Origin: Micrococcaceae bacterium Sec5.8
GTDB taxonomy: Bacteria; Actinomycetota; Actinomycetes; Actinomycetales; Micrococcaceae
DNA length: 64,000 nt
Assembly: GCA_039636775.1 (NCBI GenBank)
Contig: CP143429.1
Span: forward strand, 2,666,001-2,730,000
Reading direction: 5' to 3'
Every line of letters begins with the position of its first letter. Within the stretch, counting starts at the first letter, position 1. This document shows positions 18,176-26,841 of the stretch, in pieces. The notes under the pieces were generated by a model. The model did no database searches, was not told the origin of the DNA, and saw only the letters and a program-made list of their open reading frames with translations. The position numbers were made by a program, and so were the translations under genes.

Positions 18176-18547
18176 ATGGTTACCCGTCGTGTTGCAGCCC
18201 AGATCCTCGACATTCCGCTGGAGATGGCGCACCGTCACGGTATTCCGTCCAGGCTGAGCGACGACGAGCTCAGTGAACTCCGCGACAATCCCCCGCAGTG
18301 GCTGATCCAGTCCAAAGAAAACCGGACGGGCAAACGCCCGGTGTGGGTCCAGCTCACCTGTGCCGTGTGCGGCTTCTCCGAGGCGGCCCGCCCCAAGAAG
18401 TGGTGGCCGGACTTTACCTACGTGTGCTGCGCGCACCATTCGTCGGTCGAGATCCCCGGCACCGGCGCCGGCCTGGTCCGCAGCGAGTACGAAGGTGTGG
18501 GCAGCCGCTTCGTTGGCATCGTGGACGTTGCGGTGCCCGAGGCGTAA
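18176..18547 (+). CDS. Conserved hypothetical protein with Cys/His cluster
   Basis: I do not recognise a family name for this 123-residue protein. It has a predicted helical N-terminal half ('AAQILDIPLEMAHRHG', 'LSDDELSELRDNPPQWLIQS') and a small zinc-ribbon-like part, 'LTCAVCGFSE' (C-x2-C) followed by 'YVCCAHH'. It is soluble. ATG 18176 lies shortly after a TATCGT -10-like hexamer, so a nearly leaderless transcript is possible. It is followed by a short basic gene at 18597. Confidence 0.6.
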   Translation: MVTRRVAAQILDIPLEMAHRHGIPSRLSDDELSELRDNPPQWLIQSKENRTGKRPVWVQLTCAVCGFSEAARPKKWWPDFTYVCCAHHSSVEIPGTGAGLVRSEYEGVGSRFVGIVDVAVPEA

Positions 18548-18596
18548 CTTAGTAGCACGGGGCCAAATCGGCCCCCTGCTGTTAGGGAGAGCCTGA

Positions 18597-18731
18597 ATGC
18601 CTGACAAATCACCGCACCGGCACCTGACCAAGAAGCCGGTGAAAACCATCAAGGAAAAGCGCGCCGAGAAGAAGTCCAAGAACGTCGCGGAGACCCACGC
18701 CGACCCGGTTGCCCACATCAAGAAGCGCTGA
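18597..18731 (+). CDS. Short basic protein (44 aa), unknown
   Basis: ATG 18597 is preceded by TTAGGGAGA (18582-18590) and opens a 44-residue protein, MPDKSPHRHLTKKPVKTIKE and onward, ending in 'THADPVAHIKKR'. It is about one third Lys/Arg/His, with no membrane segment and no cysteine. The good ribosome-binding site and the strong terminator 48 bp after the stop support a real gene. A nucleic-acid-binding role is possible but is inference from charge only. Confidence 0.65.
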   Translation: MPDKSPHRHLTKKPVKTIKEKRAEKKSKNVAETHADPVAHIKKR

Positions 18732-18778
18732 GCGGGTTCCTGGCCGGGGCACCGCTCCTGAGAACATTCCGGCACAGC

Positions 18779-18812
18779 AAAAGGCCGGAAGCTGAGGCTT
18801 CCGGCCTTTTGT
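18779..18812 (+). terminator. Rho-independent terminator
   Basis: AAAAGGCCGGAAGC pairs with GCTTCCGGCCTTTT around a 4-base loop, ending in a T-run. It ends the plus-strand unit before the convergent tmRNA gene. Confidence 0.85.
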
Positions 18813-18853
18813 CTGGAACCATACGGGGTGGAACGCCGTTCCCGGCGCACCTA

Positions 18854-19222
18854 TGGTGGAGATGGGGGGAATTGAACCCCCGTCCGATGTCGTGTTGTCA
18901 GGGCTTCTCCGGGCGCAGTTTGCGGTGGATTTTCTCGGCCCCAGCCATGCTACAAACAGCTGGCTGATCCGGGCCCAGTCATCTAAGAGTCCCGTTCACC
19001 CCGATGACGGGGGTAAACAGCAGTGGCTATCTAAATGACGCCAGGATCCGGGGCAATAGCAACCTCGGGCTGACGGACTGTCTTACTGCTTAGGCAGCGA
19101 GAGCGAAGTCAGTGCGTTTTGATTCGGCACTTATTGGTTTGCAGACAGCGTTTACGAGATAATTCTGCATCCTCGGCCCGCTTCACCTGTCGCGACTAAC
19201 ATCGTCGAAACCGATCATCCCC
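18854..19222 (-). ncRNA. ssrA: Transfer-messenger RNA (tmRNA, SsrA)
   Basis: The minus strand starts GGGGATGATCGGTTTCGACG at 19222 and ends with the T-arm GGTTCAATTCCCC and an encoded CCA at 18854; the two ends pair as an acceptor stem. The length is 369 nt, usual for one-piece tmRNA. The internal tag frame, read from the resume codon GCC at 19126-19128 to TAA at 19090-19092, encodes AESKRTDFALAA. Its Leu-Ala-Ala end is the normal proteolysis signal. tmRNA with SmpB rescues stalled ribosomes. smpB lies 108 bp upstream on the same strand. Confidence 0.96.
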
Positions 19223-19329
19223 GTATTTTTTTATCAAACCCGTTCAGGATCTTGCGGATCCCGCCCGGACTACCAAGCATAACGCACATGTCCGCCGTTT
19301 CATGCCCGCGGCATGCGCAGCGGGGACTG

Positions 19330-19800
19330 CTAGCGCCGGTTCCGCTCGCGCATGACGCGCAGGGCCTCGCGTTTGTCCTGCTGCTCCCGCAGGGTCTGGC
19401 GTTTGTCGTACTCTTTCTTGCCGCGGGCGACGCCGATCTCCACTTTCGCCCGGCCGTCCACGAAGTACAACTGGAGCGGGACGATCGTGAAACCTGATTC
19501 GCGGATCTTGTGCGAGATTTTGGTCAGCTCGTCGCGGTGCAGCAGCAGCTTCCGACGGCGGCGGGCGGCGTGGTTGGTCCAGCTCCCCTGGTGGTACTCG
19601 GGGATGTGGATACCTTCCATCCACAGCTCATCGTTGTAGAAGGTGCAGAAACCGTCGACCATGGAGGCATGGCCTTCACGGAGGGACTTTACTTCGGTTC
19701 CCATCAGCGCAATCCCGGCCTCGTAGGTATCGAGGACGTGGTAGTCGTGCCGGGCCTTGCGGTTGGTGGCCACTACCTTACGGCCACTTTCTTTCGGCAC
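19330..19800 (-). CDS. smpB: SsrA-binding protein SmpB
   Basis: This 156-residue protein has the SmpB hallmarks: 'VATNRKARHDYHVLDTYEAG', 'IALMGTEVKSLREGHAS', 'GIHIPEYHQGSW', 'RKLLLHRDEL' and the basic C-terminal tail 'KRQTLREQQDKREALRVMRE' that enters the decoding site. ATG 19800 has GGAG upstream. It lies next to its partner RNA gene ssrA. Confidence 0.96.
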   Translation of the reverse strand: MPKESGRKVVATNRKARHDYHVLDTYEAGIALMGTEVKSLREGHASMVDGFCTFYNDELWMEGIHIPEYHQGSWTNHAARRRRKLLLHRDELTKISHKIRESGFTIVPLQLYFVDGRAKVEIGVARGKKEYDKRQTLREQQDKREALRVMRERNRR

Positions 19801-19908
19801 GGTGGAACTCCTTGAATCGATGGGGAAGCCGTACGCCGGAACGGCGCGGGCTTCTTCCAGTTTACGGCAGGCCCGCGGCCCGGCCGCCGGCCTTCCGCTG
19901 CAGGCGGA

Positions 19909-21333
19909 TCAGAGCAGGTTCATCGGGTCAACGGCGCGGCCGTTGAGCCAGGTTTCAAAGTGCGAATGGCAGCCAGTGGAGTTGCCGGTGGTGCCGGAAT
20001 AAGCGATCAGCTGGCCCCGGCTGACCTGCTGGCCGGGCGAGACCACGACGGAGGTGTTGTGGTAGTAAATCGTCGTCAATGAGTTGCCCTGGACCACACC
20101 GTGGGAAATCTTCACGTTGTTGCCACCGCCGTCGTTGGCCCAGCCGGCTGAGAACACGGTTCCGGCCGCGGCGGCGAACACCGGGGTGCCACAGGCCGCG
20201 CCGAAGTCAATACCGGTGTGCATGTAGCCACCCTGGCCATAGAAGTCGATGGTGCCTGGCGGTGTTGCCCGCCAGCCAAAGCCTGAGGTGATCGGAACAC
20301 CATTGAGGGGATGCTGCAGGCCGAAAGCCGATGGTGATCCTGGCGCGGCGGGCACGTACGGCGCCGGCTGGGCCTGGGCCTGGCCCTGGGCGCGAGCGGC
20401 TGCGGCAGCCGCAGCAGCGGCGGCCTCGGCGATGCGGCGCTGTTCGGCTTCATAGGCCTCACGCAGCTTGCGGTCACGCTCGACGATGTCCGCCGCCACA
20501 GCGTCCTGCTGGGTCTTGACCTGGGCCAGCTGGGTCTGGATCGCCGGCTTGGCGGCCTGCAGCTCGGCATCGAGCCGGGTGGTGTCGGCGATGAGCTTGT
20601 CCACCTGGGACTTCTTGGCTTCGGCCTCGTCGCGGGCGGCCTGTTCGCGGGCCAGTGCGGCATCGGCTTTGGACTTGAGGTCTTTGATTTCGGTTTCCAC
20701 CGCTTCGAGCCGGGCCTGGGAGTTAACGTTGGTGGCGTTCTGCTGGGTCAGCTTGTCCATCGCGGAGTTCTGGCTTCGCATCGCCTGGTCGGCCAGGTCG
20801 ATCGTCTCCGTGAGGCTGCCGCTGTTGTTGGAGCCGAAGAAAAGTGAAAGGTTGGAGGGAACCCCGCCGGACTTGTAAGCCTGGGTGGCGATCTGCCCGA
20901 TCAGCTTCTTCGTGTCGGCGATTTTCTGCTTGTCCGTCTCGAGCTGCTGGGTGAGTTTGGCTTTGTTCTGCTGAGCCAGATCCACCCGGGCGGCGAGGGC
21001 TTCGGCTTCCTTGACGGCGCCGGCAACGCGTCCCTGGGCTTCGAGCAAGGCCTGCTGTGCACCGGGGAGCTGGCCCTGGTACAGGACGAGGTCCGAGGCT
21101 GCCTGGGCGATCCGGGAGTCCACAAACTCGAGGGAATGCTGAACGCGGGCTGCTTCTTCCCGCAGAGCTGCCTGCTGGTCCTCCAGGGTGTCGGCGAAGG
21201 CCACCGGCGTCGAGGCCCCCATGCTCGCCGCCAGGACGAGCGCCAGCACCGCGCCTACAAGGCGGCTGCGCCGACCCGCCTGGCAAGGGCGGATCGGAAC
21301 CGACCGCGGGGCGGTCCGGTGTATCGCTGTCAT
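19909..21333 (-). CDS. Secreted M23-family (LytM) peptidoglycan hydrolase with coiled coil, FtsEX-linked
   Basis: This 474-residue exported protein has a signal peptide at residues ~1-48 ('LVGAVLALVLAASMGASTPVAFA'-like core). A long Ala/Gln/Lys-rich coiled coil (~50-310, 'EDQQAALREEAARVQHSLEF') comes next, then an Ala/Pro/Gln linker. The M23 domain is at ~345-474 with zinc-ligand motifs 'GYMHTGIDFGA' and 'CHSHFETW'. It resembles EnvC/PcsB/RipC-type hydrolases or activators, and its position straight after ftsE-ftsX suggests activation by FtsEX at the septum. ATG 21333 has AAAGGAC upstream and is preferred to an in-frame GTG at 21357. Confidence 0.9.
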   Translation of the reverse strand: MTAIHRTAPRSVPIRPCQAGRRSRLVGAVLALVLAASMGASTPVAFADTLEDQQAALREEAARVQHSLEFVDSRIAQAASDLVLYQGQLPGAQQALLEAQGRVAGAVKEAEALAARVDLAQQNKAKLTQQLETDKQKIADTKKLIGQIATQAYKSGGVPSNLSLFFGSNNSGSLTETIDLADQAMRSQNSAMDKLTQQNATNVNSQARLEAVETEIKDLKSKADAALAREQAARDEAEAKKSQVDKLIADTTRLDAELQAAKPAIQTQLAQVKTQQDAVAADIVERDRKLREAYEAEQRRIAEAAAAAAAAAARAQGQAQAQPAPYVPAAPGSPSAFGLQHPLNGVPITSGFGWRATPPGTIDFYGQGGYMHTGIDFGAACGTPVFAAAAGTVFSAGWANDGGGNNVKISHGVVQGNSLTTIYYHNTSVVVSPGQQVSRGQLIAYSGTTGNSTGCHSHFETWLNGRAVDPMNLL

Positions 21334-21358
21334 GGGGTGTCCTTTTTCGTTTTGCACG

Positions 21359-22273
21359 CTAGACCCTCAAGTATCGACGAAGGGTCAGGAGAGATGATAC
21401 GCCTGCCAGCAGTACACCAAGGCCGATCAGTGCCGGCGCCAGGACAAGGGTCTGACCTGCGGAGATAAAAGGGGTATCCGGATATTGCTGGGACAGGTAG
21501 CCGCCCAGGAAAAAGTGCGCCACCGCCCACAGCGTCCCCGAGGCAAGGGCCGCTCCGATCACGGCGGCGATCACGCCTTCGAGGATGAACGGGAGCTGGA
21601 TCACCATCTTTGAGGCCCCGACCAGACGCATGATGCCTGTTTCCCGCCGCCGGCTGAACGCTGACAACCGGATGGTGGTGGCAATGAGCAAAAGGGCGCA
21701 GATGATCATCACGCCAGCCACGCTGACGGCCACGAGGGACGCGGCGTTCATGACGGAGAACAGCCGCTCCAGGAGCTGGCGCTGGTCAATCACCGTTTCG
21801 ACGCCGGTCTGGGAGGAGAAGGTCTCGCTGATGATCTGGTATTTCTCCGGATCCTTCATGTTGATCCGGAAGGATGCCGGGAGCTGGTCGGGCGTTACCG
21901 AGTCGACGATCGGCGAGTTGGAGAACTGTTCCTTGAAGTGCTTGTAGGCATCGTCCTTGGACTCGAACTGGAAGTCGTTGACGTACTGGGCCACCGCCGG
22001 CGATTGGAGGAGCTTGGCCACGTTGTCCTGCTGTTCAGGGGTGGCGGGGCCGCTGGCACAGCTGGCCGCAGCCGAGCCGTCACTGCAGAGGAAGATGGCG
22101 ACCTGGACCTTGTCGTACCAGTAGCCCTTCATCTGGTTGATTTGCAACTGCAGCATGCCGGCGGCGCCGACGAACGTCAGCGACACGAAGGTCACCAGGA
22201 TGACCGAAACCACCATGGAAAGGTTGCGGCGCAGGCCGCTGCCGATTTCGGCGAGAACGAATTGGAGCCTCAC
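21359..22273 (-). CDS. ftsX: Cell-division protein FtsX
   Basis: This 304-residue, four-helix membrane protein starts '[20 protein letters not shown]', with helix 1 at ~20-40. A large extracellular domain (~45-175) contains '[20 protein letters not shown]', then helices at ~180-205, ~230-255 and ~275-300. FtsX with FtsE forms an ABC-like complex that switches on peptidoglycan hydrolases during division. The start overlaps the ftsE stop by 4 bases. The M23 hydrolase gene begins 25 bp after its stop. Confidence 0.94.
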   Translation of the reverse strand: MRLQFVLAEIGSGLRRNLSMVVSVILVTFVSLTFVGAAGMLQLQINQMKGYWYDKVQVAIFLCSDGSAAASCASGPATPEQQDNVAKLLQSPAVAQYVNDFQFESKDDAYKHFKEQFSNSPIVDSVTPDQLPASFRINMKDPEKYQIISETFSSQTGVETVIDQRQLLERLFSVMNAASLVAVSVAGVMIICALLLIATTIRLSAFSRRRETGIMRLVGASKMVIQLPFILEGVIAAVIGAALASGTLWAVAHFFLGGYLSQQYPDTPFISAGQTLVLAPALIGLGVLLAGVSSLLTLRRYLRV

Positions 22274-23052
22274 AGCCGGCCCTCCCCTGCGGCCGGCGCT
22301 GCGGCGGCGGCTTCGGGGTCCCGCCCACTGGCATCCCGCAGGCGGCGGGATTGTCCTACCACCGGAATCATGGCCGTATAGAGCGCCTTGGCCTCGTCCC
22401 GGATGATGACACCGTGGTGGAGTTCGACGACGCGTTTGCGCATCTCGTTGACGATGTCGTCGTCGTGGGTGGCCATGACCACGGTGGTGCCGTTCTGGTT
22501 GATCTTGTCCAGTACCCCCATGATGCCCATGGACGTGGTGGGGTCCAGGTTGCCGGTGGGCTCATCGGCCAGCAGGATGCCCGGCCGGTTGACGACGGCG
22601 CGGGCGATCGCCACACGCTGCTGCTCGCCACCGGAGAGTTCGTGCGGAAGCCGGTTTTCCTTGCCTTCCAGTCCGACAGTCTTTAGGACCTCGGGGACGG
22701 TGTCACGGATGACGCTGCGGCTCTTGCCGATTACCTGCATGGCGAACGCGACGTTGGCGAAGACAGTTTTCTGGGGCAGCAGGCGGAAGTCCTGGAACAC
22801 CACGCCAATGCCGCGCCGGAGCCTGGGCACCCGCCAGCTGGAGATGTTCGCGACGTTTTGGCCGGCCACATACACGGCGCCGGAGGAGGCGCGGTCCTCT
22901 TTGAGGACCAGTCGCAGGAACGTCGATTTACCGGAACCCGAGGCGCCGACGAGGAAAGCGAATTCACCACGGTCGATCTCAAGGTTGATCGAGTCCAGCG
23001 CTGGTCGCGCCGTCTGGTCGTAGACCTTGGTGACATTTTCGAAACGGATCAT
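22270..23052 (-). CDS. ftsE: Cell-division ATP-binding protein FtsE
   Basis: This 260-residue ABC ATPase has Walker A 'GASGSGKST', signature '[14 protein letters not shown]', Walker B '[13 protein letters not shown]' and the His switch in 'MATHDDDIV'. ATG 23052 gives the family N-terminus [13 protein letters not shown] longer in-frame reading to 23322 has no family support. A C-terminal extension of ~35 residues ('[20 protein letters not shown]') is low-complexity. It overlaps ftsX by 4 bases. Confidence 0.94.
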   Translation of the reverse strand: MIRFENVTKVYDQTARPALDSINLEIDRGEFAFLVGASGSGKSTFLRLVLKEDRASSGAVYVAGQNVANISSWRVPRLRRGIGVVFQDFRLLPQKTVFANVAFAMQVIGKSRSVIRDTVPEVLKTVGLEGKENRLPHELSGGEQQRVAIARAVVNRPGILLADEPTGNLDPTTSMGIMGVLDKINQNGTTVVMATHDDDIVNEMRKRVVELHHGVIIRDEAKALYTAMIPVVGQSRRLRDASGRDPEAAAAAPAAGEGRL

Positions 23053-23248
23053 GGCCCTAAGTACCCTGCAGGACATGGACGGATACGGTCCAGTACTGCT
23101 GCCGGTGCGCGGGCTTTCTAGTGGGGGAAGTAGAGCTCCGGCTTCTCGACTATACGCACGGGCTTCGGAGGATGCGCCCGGGCACGGGGCGTGTCGCAGG
23201 ATTAGACCCGAGCGACGCATGTGACGCAAGAGGCAACTGGTACGTACT

Positions 23249-24364
23249 TTAGCTCTCTGCGTTGCGGTTGTCGGTGCGCCAACGGATGCCGGCGTCGATG
23301 AAGTCATCGATCTCACCGTCAAACACGGCCGAGGTATTGCCGACCTCGTACTCCGTGCGGAGGTCTTTGACCATTTGATACGGGTTCAGGACGTAGGAGC
23401 GCATCTGGTCACCCCAGGAGGCCTTGACGTCGCCGGCAAATGCTTTCTTCTCCGCGTTCTCTTGCTCCTTCTTCAGCAGCAGGAGCCTGGACTGCAGCAC
23501 CCGAAGGGCGGCTGCCCGGTTCTGCAGCTGTGACTTCTCGTTCTGCATCGAGACCACGGTGCCGGTGGGGATGTGGGTCAGGCGGACGGCGGAGTCGGTG
23601 GTGTTGACCGACTGTCCGCCGGGGCCGGAGGAGCGGAAGACGTCGACACGGATCTCGTTGTCCGGGATGTCGATGGAGTCGGTCTGCTCGATCAGTGGAA
23701 TGACTTCAACGGCAGCGAACGAGGTCTGACGGCGGCCCTGGTTGTCGAAGGGGCTGATCCGGACCAGGCGGTGCGTTCCGGCTTCGACGCTGAGCGTTCC
23801 GTAGGCATAGGGTGCCTTGACCTCGAATGTGGCGGACTTGAGACCGGCTTCTTCGGCATAAGAGGTGTCCATGATGGTGGTCGGGTAACCGTGGCGTTCG
23901 GCCCAGCGCAAATACATCCGCAGCAGCATCTCGGCGAAGTCCGCCGCGTCCACTCCTCCGGCACCGGCGCGGATGGTCACGACGGCTTCGCGCTCGTCGA
24001 ATTCCCCGGACAGGAGGGTCACAACTTCAAGGTCCTTAAGTGCTTTGCGGATCGAGTCCAGTTCCGTGGCGGCTTCGCCCATGGAAGCGGCGTCGTCCTC
24101 GTCCTGACCCAGCTCCACGAGGACCTCAAGATCGTCGATCCGGGACACCAGGGAGTCCAGGCGCGCCAGTTCTGACTGGCGGTGCGAGAGTCGCGAGGTG
24201 ATCACCTGGGCGGCCGCGGGATCGTCCCACAGGTTGGGTTCGCCGGCCCGTTCGCTGAGTTCGGCGATGTCCTCCTTCAGCGCGTCCACATTCGAAACGT
24301 TTTCGATCGAGACGTAGGTGGCGCGGAGGGCTCGGATTTCTGCGGGAAAATCAATGTTTGCCAT
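23249..24364 (-). CDS. prfB: Peptide chain release factor 2
   Basis: This 371-residue RF2 recognises UGA/UAA through the 'SPF' tripeptide ('[10 protein letters not shown]') and triggers hydrolysis through 'GGQ' ('[18 protein letters not shown]'). The N-terminus '[20 protein letters not shown]' is intact and the frame is continuous, so the autoregulatory +1 frameshift known from many bacteria is absent here. It lies upstream of ftsE in the usual actinobacterial prfB-ftsE-ftsX-smpB order. Confidence 0.95.
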   Translation of the reverse strand: MANIDFPAEIRALRATYVSIENVSNVDALKEDIAELSERAGEPNLWDDPAAAQVITSRLSHRQSELARLDSLVSRIDDLEVLVELGQDEDDAASMGEAATELDSIRKALKDLEVVTLLSGEFDEREAVVTIRAGAGGVDAADFAEMLLRMYLRWAERHGYPTTIMDTSYAEEAGLKSATFEVKAPYAYGTLSVEAGTHRLVRISPFDNQGRRQTSFAAVEVIPLIEQTDSIDIPDNEIRVDVFRSSGPGGQSVNTTDSAVRLTHIPTGTVVSMQNEKSQLQNRAAALRVLQSRLLLLKKEQENAEKKAFAGDVKASWGDQMRSYVLNPYQMVKDLRTEYEVGNTSAVFDGEIDDFIDAGIRWRTDNRNAES

Positions 24365-24389
24365 GGTTTTTTAAGCCTACGCTATCCGT

Positions 24390-24416
24390 GCGGGCGGCCC
24401 GCACGGGGCCGCCCGC
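24390..24416. terminator. GC-rich hairpin between prfB and the tad cluster
   Basis: GCGGGCGGC (24390-24398) pairs with GCCGCCCGC (24408-24416). An alternative stem, CCGTGCGGG with CCCGCACGG (24387-24406), overlaps it. There is no T-run in either direction, so it may be a weak or Rho-assisted terminator for the tad operon arriving on the minus strand. Confidence 0.4.
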
Positions 24417-24506
24417 CCACTCGGGTGTTGCCGGTCGGGCACCGCCCCGCAGGACCCTCCCCGCAAGACCCGCCGGGCGACCGGCGCGGGACAACCGGCC
24501 CCGGGC

Positions 24507-25001
24507 CTACCGTGTGAGCCGGGAACGAGCCGTCGAGCTGGCTTCGATCCGGATGCCGTCCGGGACAAGAAAGTTCACTACCGGCGGATGCACCGCGGCG
24601 CTCAGGACCACGACGGCGGTGGAACCATCCGGGCTTCCCGTCCCCGATCCGACGGCGAGCCCGCTGAACCGGGAGAAGGCACCGCTCCGGTCCAGGAACT
24701 CGGCGGCGGCCCCGCGCACCCGGGCGCCGGTCAGGATGGCGGTGGGGCTGGCCCCTCCGGATTCGAGCTGTCCCAGGGTGAAGCTGTCTGCGGCCGCCAC
24801 CGAAGCACCGTCGGCCATCGAAAGGAGCTTCTTGTGCTCGAGATAGACGCTGGACGCGGCGGCCACCACAGTGGTGAGCAGCAGCGCCAGAAGCACGTAG
24901 CCGATAATCAGCACCATCATTTGCCCGCCGTCGCGCTGCTGGCCGCCGGGTGCCGGCCGGAGCGGCCGCAGGGGTCCGGCCCGTTTGCCGCCCCCGGTCA
25001 T
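24507..25001 (-). CDS. TadG-like pilus-assembly protein
   Basis: This 164-residue protein has one N-terminal membrane helix at ~30-52 ('MMVLIIGYVLLALLLTTVVA') preceded by 'QQRDGGQ', the usual start of Tad minor-pilin/TadG N-terminal domains. The rest is extracellular ('HKKLLSMADGASVAAADSFT'). It corresponds in position to the last gene (Rv3654c) of the mycobacterial Tad cluster. The start overlaps the stop of the tadE-like gene before it (ATGA). Confidence 0.75.
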   Translation of the reverse strand: MTGGGKRAGPLRPLRPAPGGQQRDGGQMMVLIIGYVLLALLLTTVVAAASSVYLEHKKLLSMADGASVAAADSFTLGQLESGGASPTAILTGARVRGAAAEFLDRSGAFSRFSGLAVGSGTGSPDGSTAVVVLSAAVHPPVVNFLVPDGIRIEASSTARSRLTR

Positions 25002-25534
25002 CGGAACCGGCCCACCAGCTGCGTCGCGGAGGCGCTGAGCCGCCCGGCGTTCAGGTCCAGCACGCCGCTGAACGGAAGGAACGGCAGCGGCACCGTCAAA
25101 TGGACGGTGACCGTCACGGCGGAGCCTGCCGTGCAGTCTGCCGGTGCACAGCTGGTCTCGACTTCGGCGTCCGTTGCTGTGTGCCCATGGTCCGCGAGCG
25201 CCAGCAGCACAGCTTGCTCGGCGGCGGCCTGGCCGGCTGCGGCGTCGGGCTGGGCGACGAAGACCTTGGCGGCCTGGTCCGCCGCGCCCACCACGGCAAA
25301 AGAGCCGCCCTGGAGCTGGGCCATCGTGATGATGAAATAAACCAGCGGCACCATCAGCAGCAGGGACAGGAACGTGAATTCAACGACGGCGCTTCCCCGT
25401 TCGGCAACGTCCTCAACGGTGCAGCCCTGAGCTTCAGCGGTGCAGACGTCAGCGCCGGCGCGTGGGACCTCCTTCCGGGAGCAGGCCTCCGGTGCCTGCC
25501 GCCTGCCGGTCCTATTAAGGCTGGATAGCGGCAT
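24998..25534 (-). CDS. TadE-like minor pilin, second copy
   Basis: This 178-residue protein has the TadE signature 'ERGSAVVEFTFLSLLLMVPL' at ~45-64, a charged residue before a hydrophobic helix with Glu at position +5 of the mature form. A cysteine-containing extracellular part follows ('CAPADCTAGS'). The first ~40 residues look poorly conserved, and a start further in is possible. It overlaps the neighbouring tadE gene by 20 bp. Confidence 0.75.
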   Translation of the reverse strand: MPLSSLNRTGRRQAPEACSRKEVPRAGADVCTAEAQGCTVEDVAERGSAVVEFTFLSLLLMVPLVYFIITMAQLQGGSFAVVGAADQAAKVFVAQPDAAAGQAAAEQAVLLALADHGHTATDAEVETSCAPADCTAGSAVTVTVHLTVPLPFLPFSGVLDLNAGRLSASATQLVGRFR

Positions 25535-25913
25535 GCCCCTTCACCTCCAGTACGGCCCGGGGCCCAATGAGTCCGATGATGGGCAGGGGTGCCCGGACGG
25601 TAACTTCAAGCGTCCGGATGCCCTGGTAGGTGACCTCACTCGTGGCCACGTCGGTAGCGAAGTCCTGGTTCAAGGCCACGCCGATCAGCTGGGCGGTCCT
25701 GTCCCGTGCGTCCGCGGAACCGCGGTCCGCGAGCGTGCCATACCTGGCACCCGACGCTGCGGCGTCGATCAGTGTGTTCCGGACGTGGAGAACAAGGGTG
25801 AGCTGGACAATGGCGAGAAAGAACAGCGTCAGCAGGCCACCCACGAGGACGAAATCCACCACGGCCGAACCTCGTTCGTCGGTTCCGCCGTGGCCGCCGC
25901 CTGCCGGACGCAC
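25515..25913 (-). CDS. TadE-like minor pilin, first copy
   Basis: This 132-residue protein contains 'DERGSAVVDFVLVGGLLTLF', the TadE motif with prepilin-like processing context, then 'HVRNTLIDAAASGARYGTLA', also typical of TadE. Start GTG 25913 lies 4 bp after the Flp-like gene. It would be a minor pilin of the Tad/Flp system. Confidence 0.8.
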   Translation of the reverse strand: MRPAGGGHGGTDERGSAVVDFVLVGGLLTLFFLAIVQLTLVLHVRNTLIDAAASGARYGTLADRGSADARDRTAQLIGVALNQDFATDVATSEVTYQGIRTLEVTVRAPLPIIGLIGPRAVLEVKGHAAIQP

Positions 25914-25916
25914 GTG

Positions 25917-26174
25917 CTACTGCCCCACTTTGTCCATGGCCTGGTTGAACAGTCCTTCGAGCGCCGGTCCCGCGAGGGCGAGGAGGGCAGCCACCAAAAC
26001 TGCCGACATGAGGGTGATCATGACCCACCCCGGCACGTCACCCCGCTCGCGGTGGTCGCCGGAAAGTTCCGGATGCTTTCCCCTTCCCTTCTCAGCCCTG
26101 CGGGATTGGACCAGTCCGGGCATCAGGCTGGTGGTGTAGAGCAAGAGCGCCATGCGGTACAGGATCTGCTTCAT
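25917..26174 (-). CDS. Flp/type IVb pilin-like protein
   Basis: This 85-residue protein has a long charged leader (~1-45) followed by 'ERGDVPGWVMITLMSAVLVA' and 'ALEGLFNQAMDKV'. The Gly-Asp-Val-Pro-Gly-Trp start of the hydrophobic helix matches actinobacterial Flp-type pilins cleaved after Gly. AAGGAG lies 6-11 bp before ATG 26174. In the uninterrupted locus it would come directly after tadC; now an 8.7-kb element lies upstream, with a minus-strand terminator at its edge, so its expression may depend on a local promoter. Confidence 0.75.
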   Translation of the reverse strand: MKQILYRMALLLYTTSLMPGLVQSRRAEKGRGKHPELSGDHRERGDVPGWVMITLMSAVLVAALLALAGPALEGLFNQAMDKVGQ

Positions 26175-26294
26175 TGGTTCTCCTTGGATTGGCGGTTCGG
26201 TGGTCTTTCTTCCTGGTGTGTTCGACTTCAGTTCTGCCGGGTTCCTGTCAGTTTTGCTGGAGGGTTGATGCTGCTGTTTTCTCCCTTGGTGCCG

Positions 26295-26381
26295 TCACAG
26301 TCCGAGGCTGATGGCAGCCAGGCCGGGAAAGACGGCGAACACGACGGTAAGCGGGAGTACGCCGAAGACGACGGGAACCAT
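26295..26381 (-). pseudogene. tadC: Displaced 3' end of tadC
   Basis: Read on the minus strand from the ATGGT junction (26381), this segment encodes MVPVVFGVLPLTVVFAVFPG then LAAISLGL and stop at 26295. That is the last transmembrane helix of a TadC/GspF-family protein. The matching 5' portion ends at Met-Met-Val at 35,074, on the other side of the inserted element, so joining at ATGGT rebuilds 'GKKEIGMMVPVVFGVLPLTV'. By itself it cannot be expressed as part of TadC. Confidence 0.92.
26377..26381. other. Attachment-site core, flp-side junction of the integrated element
   Basis: ACCAT (ATGGT on the minus strand) is the only continuous sequence shared exactly by both junctions. Host tadC tail lies to its left in window coordinates, element DNA to its right. 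The element-side arm reads CTACTTTGCACGGCT toward the core. Confidence 0.75.
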
Positions 26382-26411
26382 AGCCGTGCAAAGTAGGGGT
26401 TACTTCCGCAG

Positions 26412-26449
26412 ATGGAAAACCCCGGCACTGCTGCAAACAGTCCGGGGCG
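26412..26449 (-). terminator. Minus-strand terminator just inside the flp-side junction
   Basis: On the minus strand CCCCGGACTG pairs with CAGTGCCGGGG (one bulge) around TTTGCAG and is followed by TTTTCC. It would stop transcripts leaving the element toward the flp/tadE genes. Confidence 0.65.
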
Positions 26450-26476
26450 TGGCAACCGCTTAAAAGGAGCGACTAC

Positions 26477-26641
26477 ATGCACCACTTTACAGATTCCCCC
26501 GCCGTGAGTTCCACCGGCAAACAGTCTCCGCTGCGCCGCCATGCTGAGAATACAGCCGCCGGCCTGATTTGGGCAGTGATGGGCGCCGCATCACTGACTT
26601 ACCCCGCCGCCGTCATCTACTGGGCAGGACAGGGCGCGTAA
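26477..26641 (+). CDS. Small membrane protein of the element (54 aa)
   Basis: ATG 26477 follows AAAAGGAG (26462-26469) and opens a 54-residue protein with a polar N-terminal half and one hydrophobic segment ('AGLIWAVMGAASLTYPAAVI'). The stop overlaps the next start by one base (TAATG). No family is recognised. The strong ribosome-binding site and the coupling support it as a gene. Confidence 0.65.
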   Translation: MHHFTDSPAVSSTGKQSPLRRHAENTAAGLIWAVMGAASLTYPAAVIYWAGQGA

Positions 26642-26841
26642 TGCACAGCTACTACGATGCAACGCTGTCCCTGATTCGGGAACGCATGGGGAACGTCTCG
26701 CCGGCCGCTATTGCCGCCGGTCTGCGGATCACTGAAACAGAGCTCACGGCCAAACTCTCCGGCGACGTCGTGCTCACCGCCGCTGAAATGGCTACCCTGG
26801 CCCGGCTCTTCGGATGCCCCATGTCTGAAATCGTGGCTTAG
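26641..26841 (+). CDS. Small helix-turn-helix protein of the element (66 aa)
   Basis: This 66-residue protein reads as a compact XRE/Cro-like fold: 'ATLSLIRERMGNVSPAAIAA', 'GLRITETELTAKLSGDVVLT' and 'AAEMATLARLFGCPMSEIVA'. It has the positional pattern of a Cro/CI DNA-binding domain with nothing else attached. It is coupled to the upstream membrane-protein gene by TAATG. It is a candidate repressor or directionality factor for the element, by inference. Confidence 0.7.
   Translation: MHSYYDATLSLIRERMGNVSPAAIAAGLRITETELTAKLSGDVVLTAAEMATLARLFGCPMSEIVA

Noticed and set aside
23249..24364. Programmed +1 frameshift in prfB
   Set aside because: The frame is continuous from ATG 24364 through SPF and GGQ, with no internal early UGA.
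26200..26480. tRNA gene as attachment site of the element
   Set aside because: No tRNA-like fold is present at either junction; the target is plainly the tadC reading frame.
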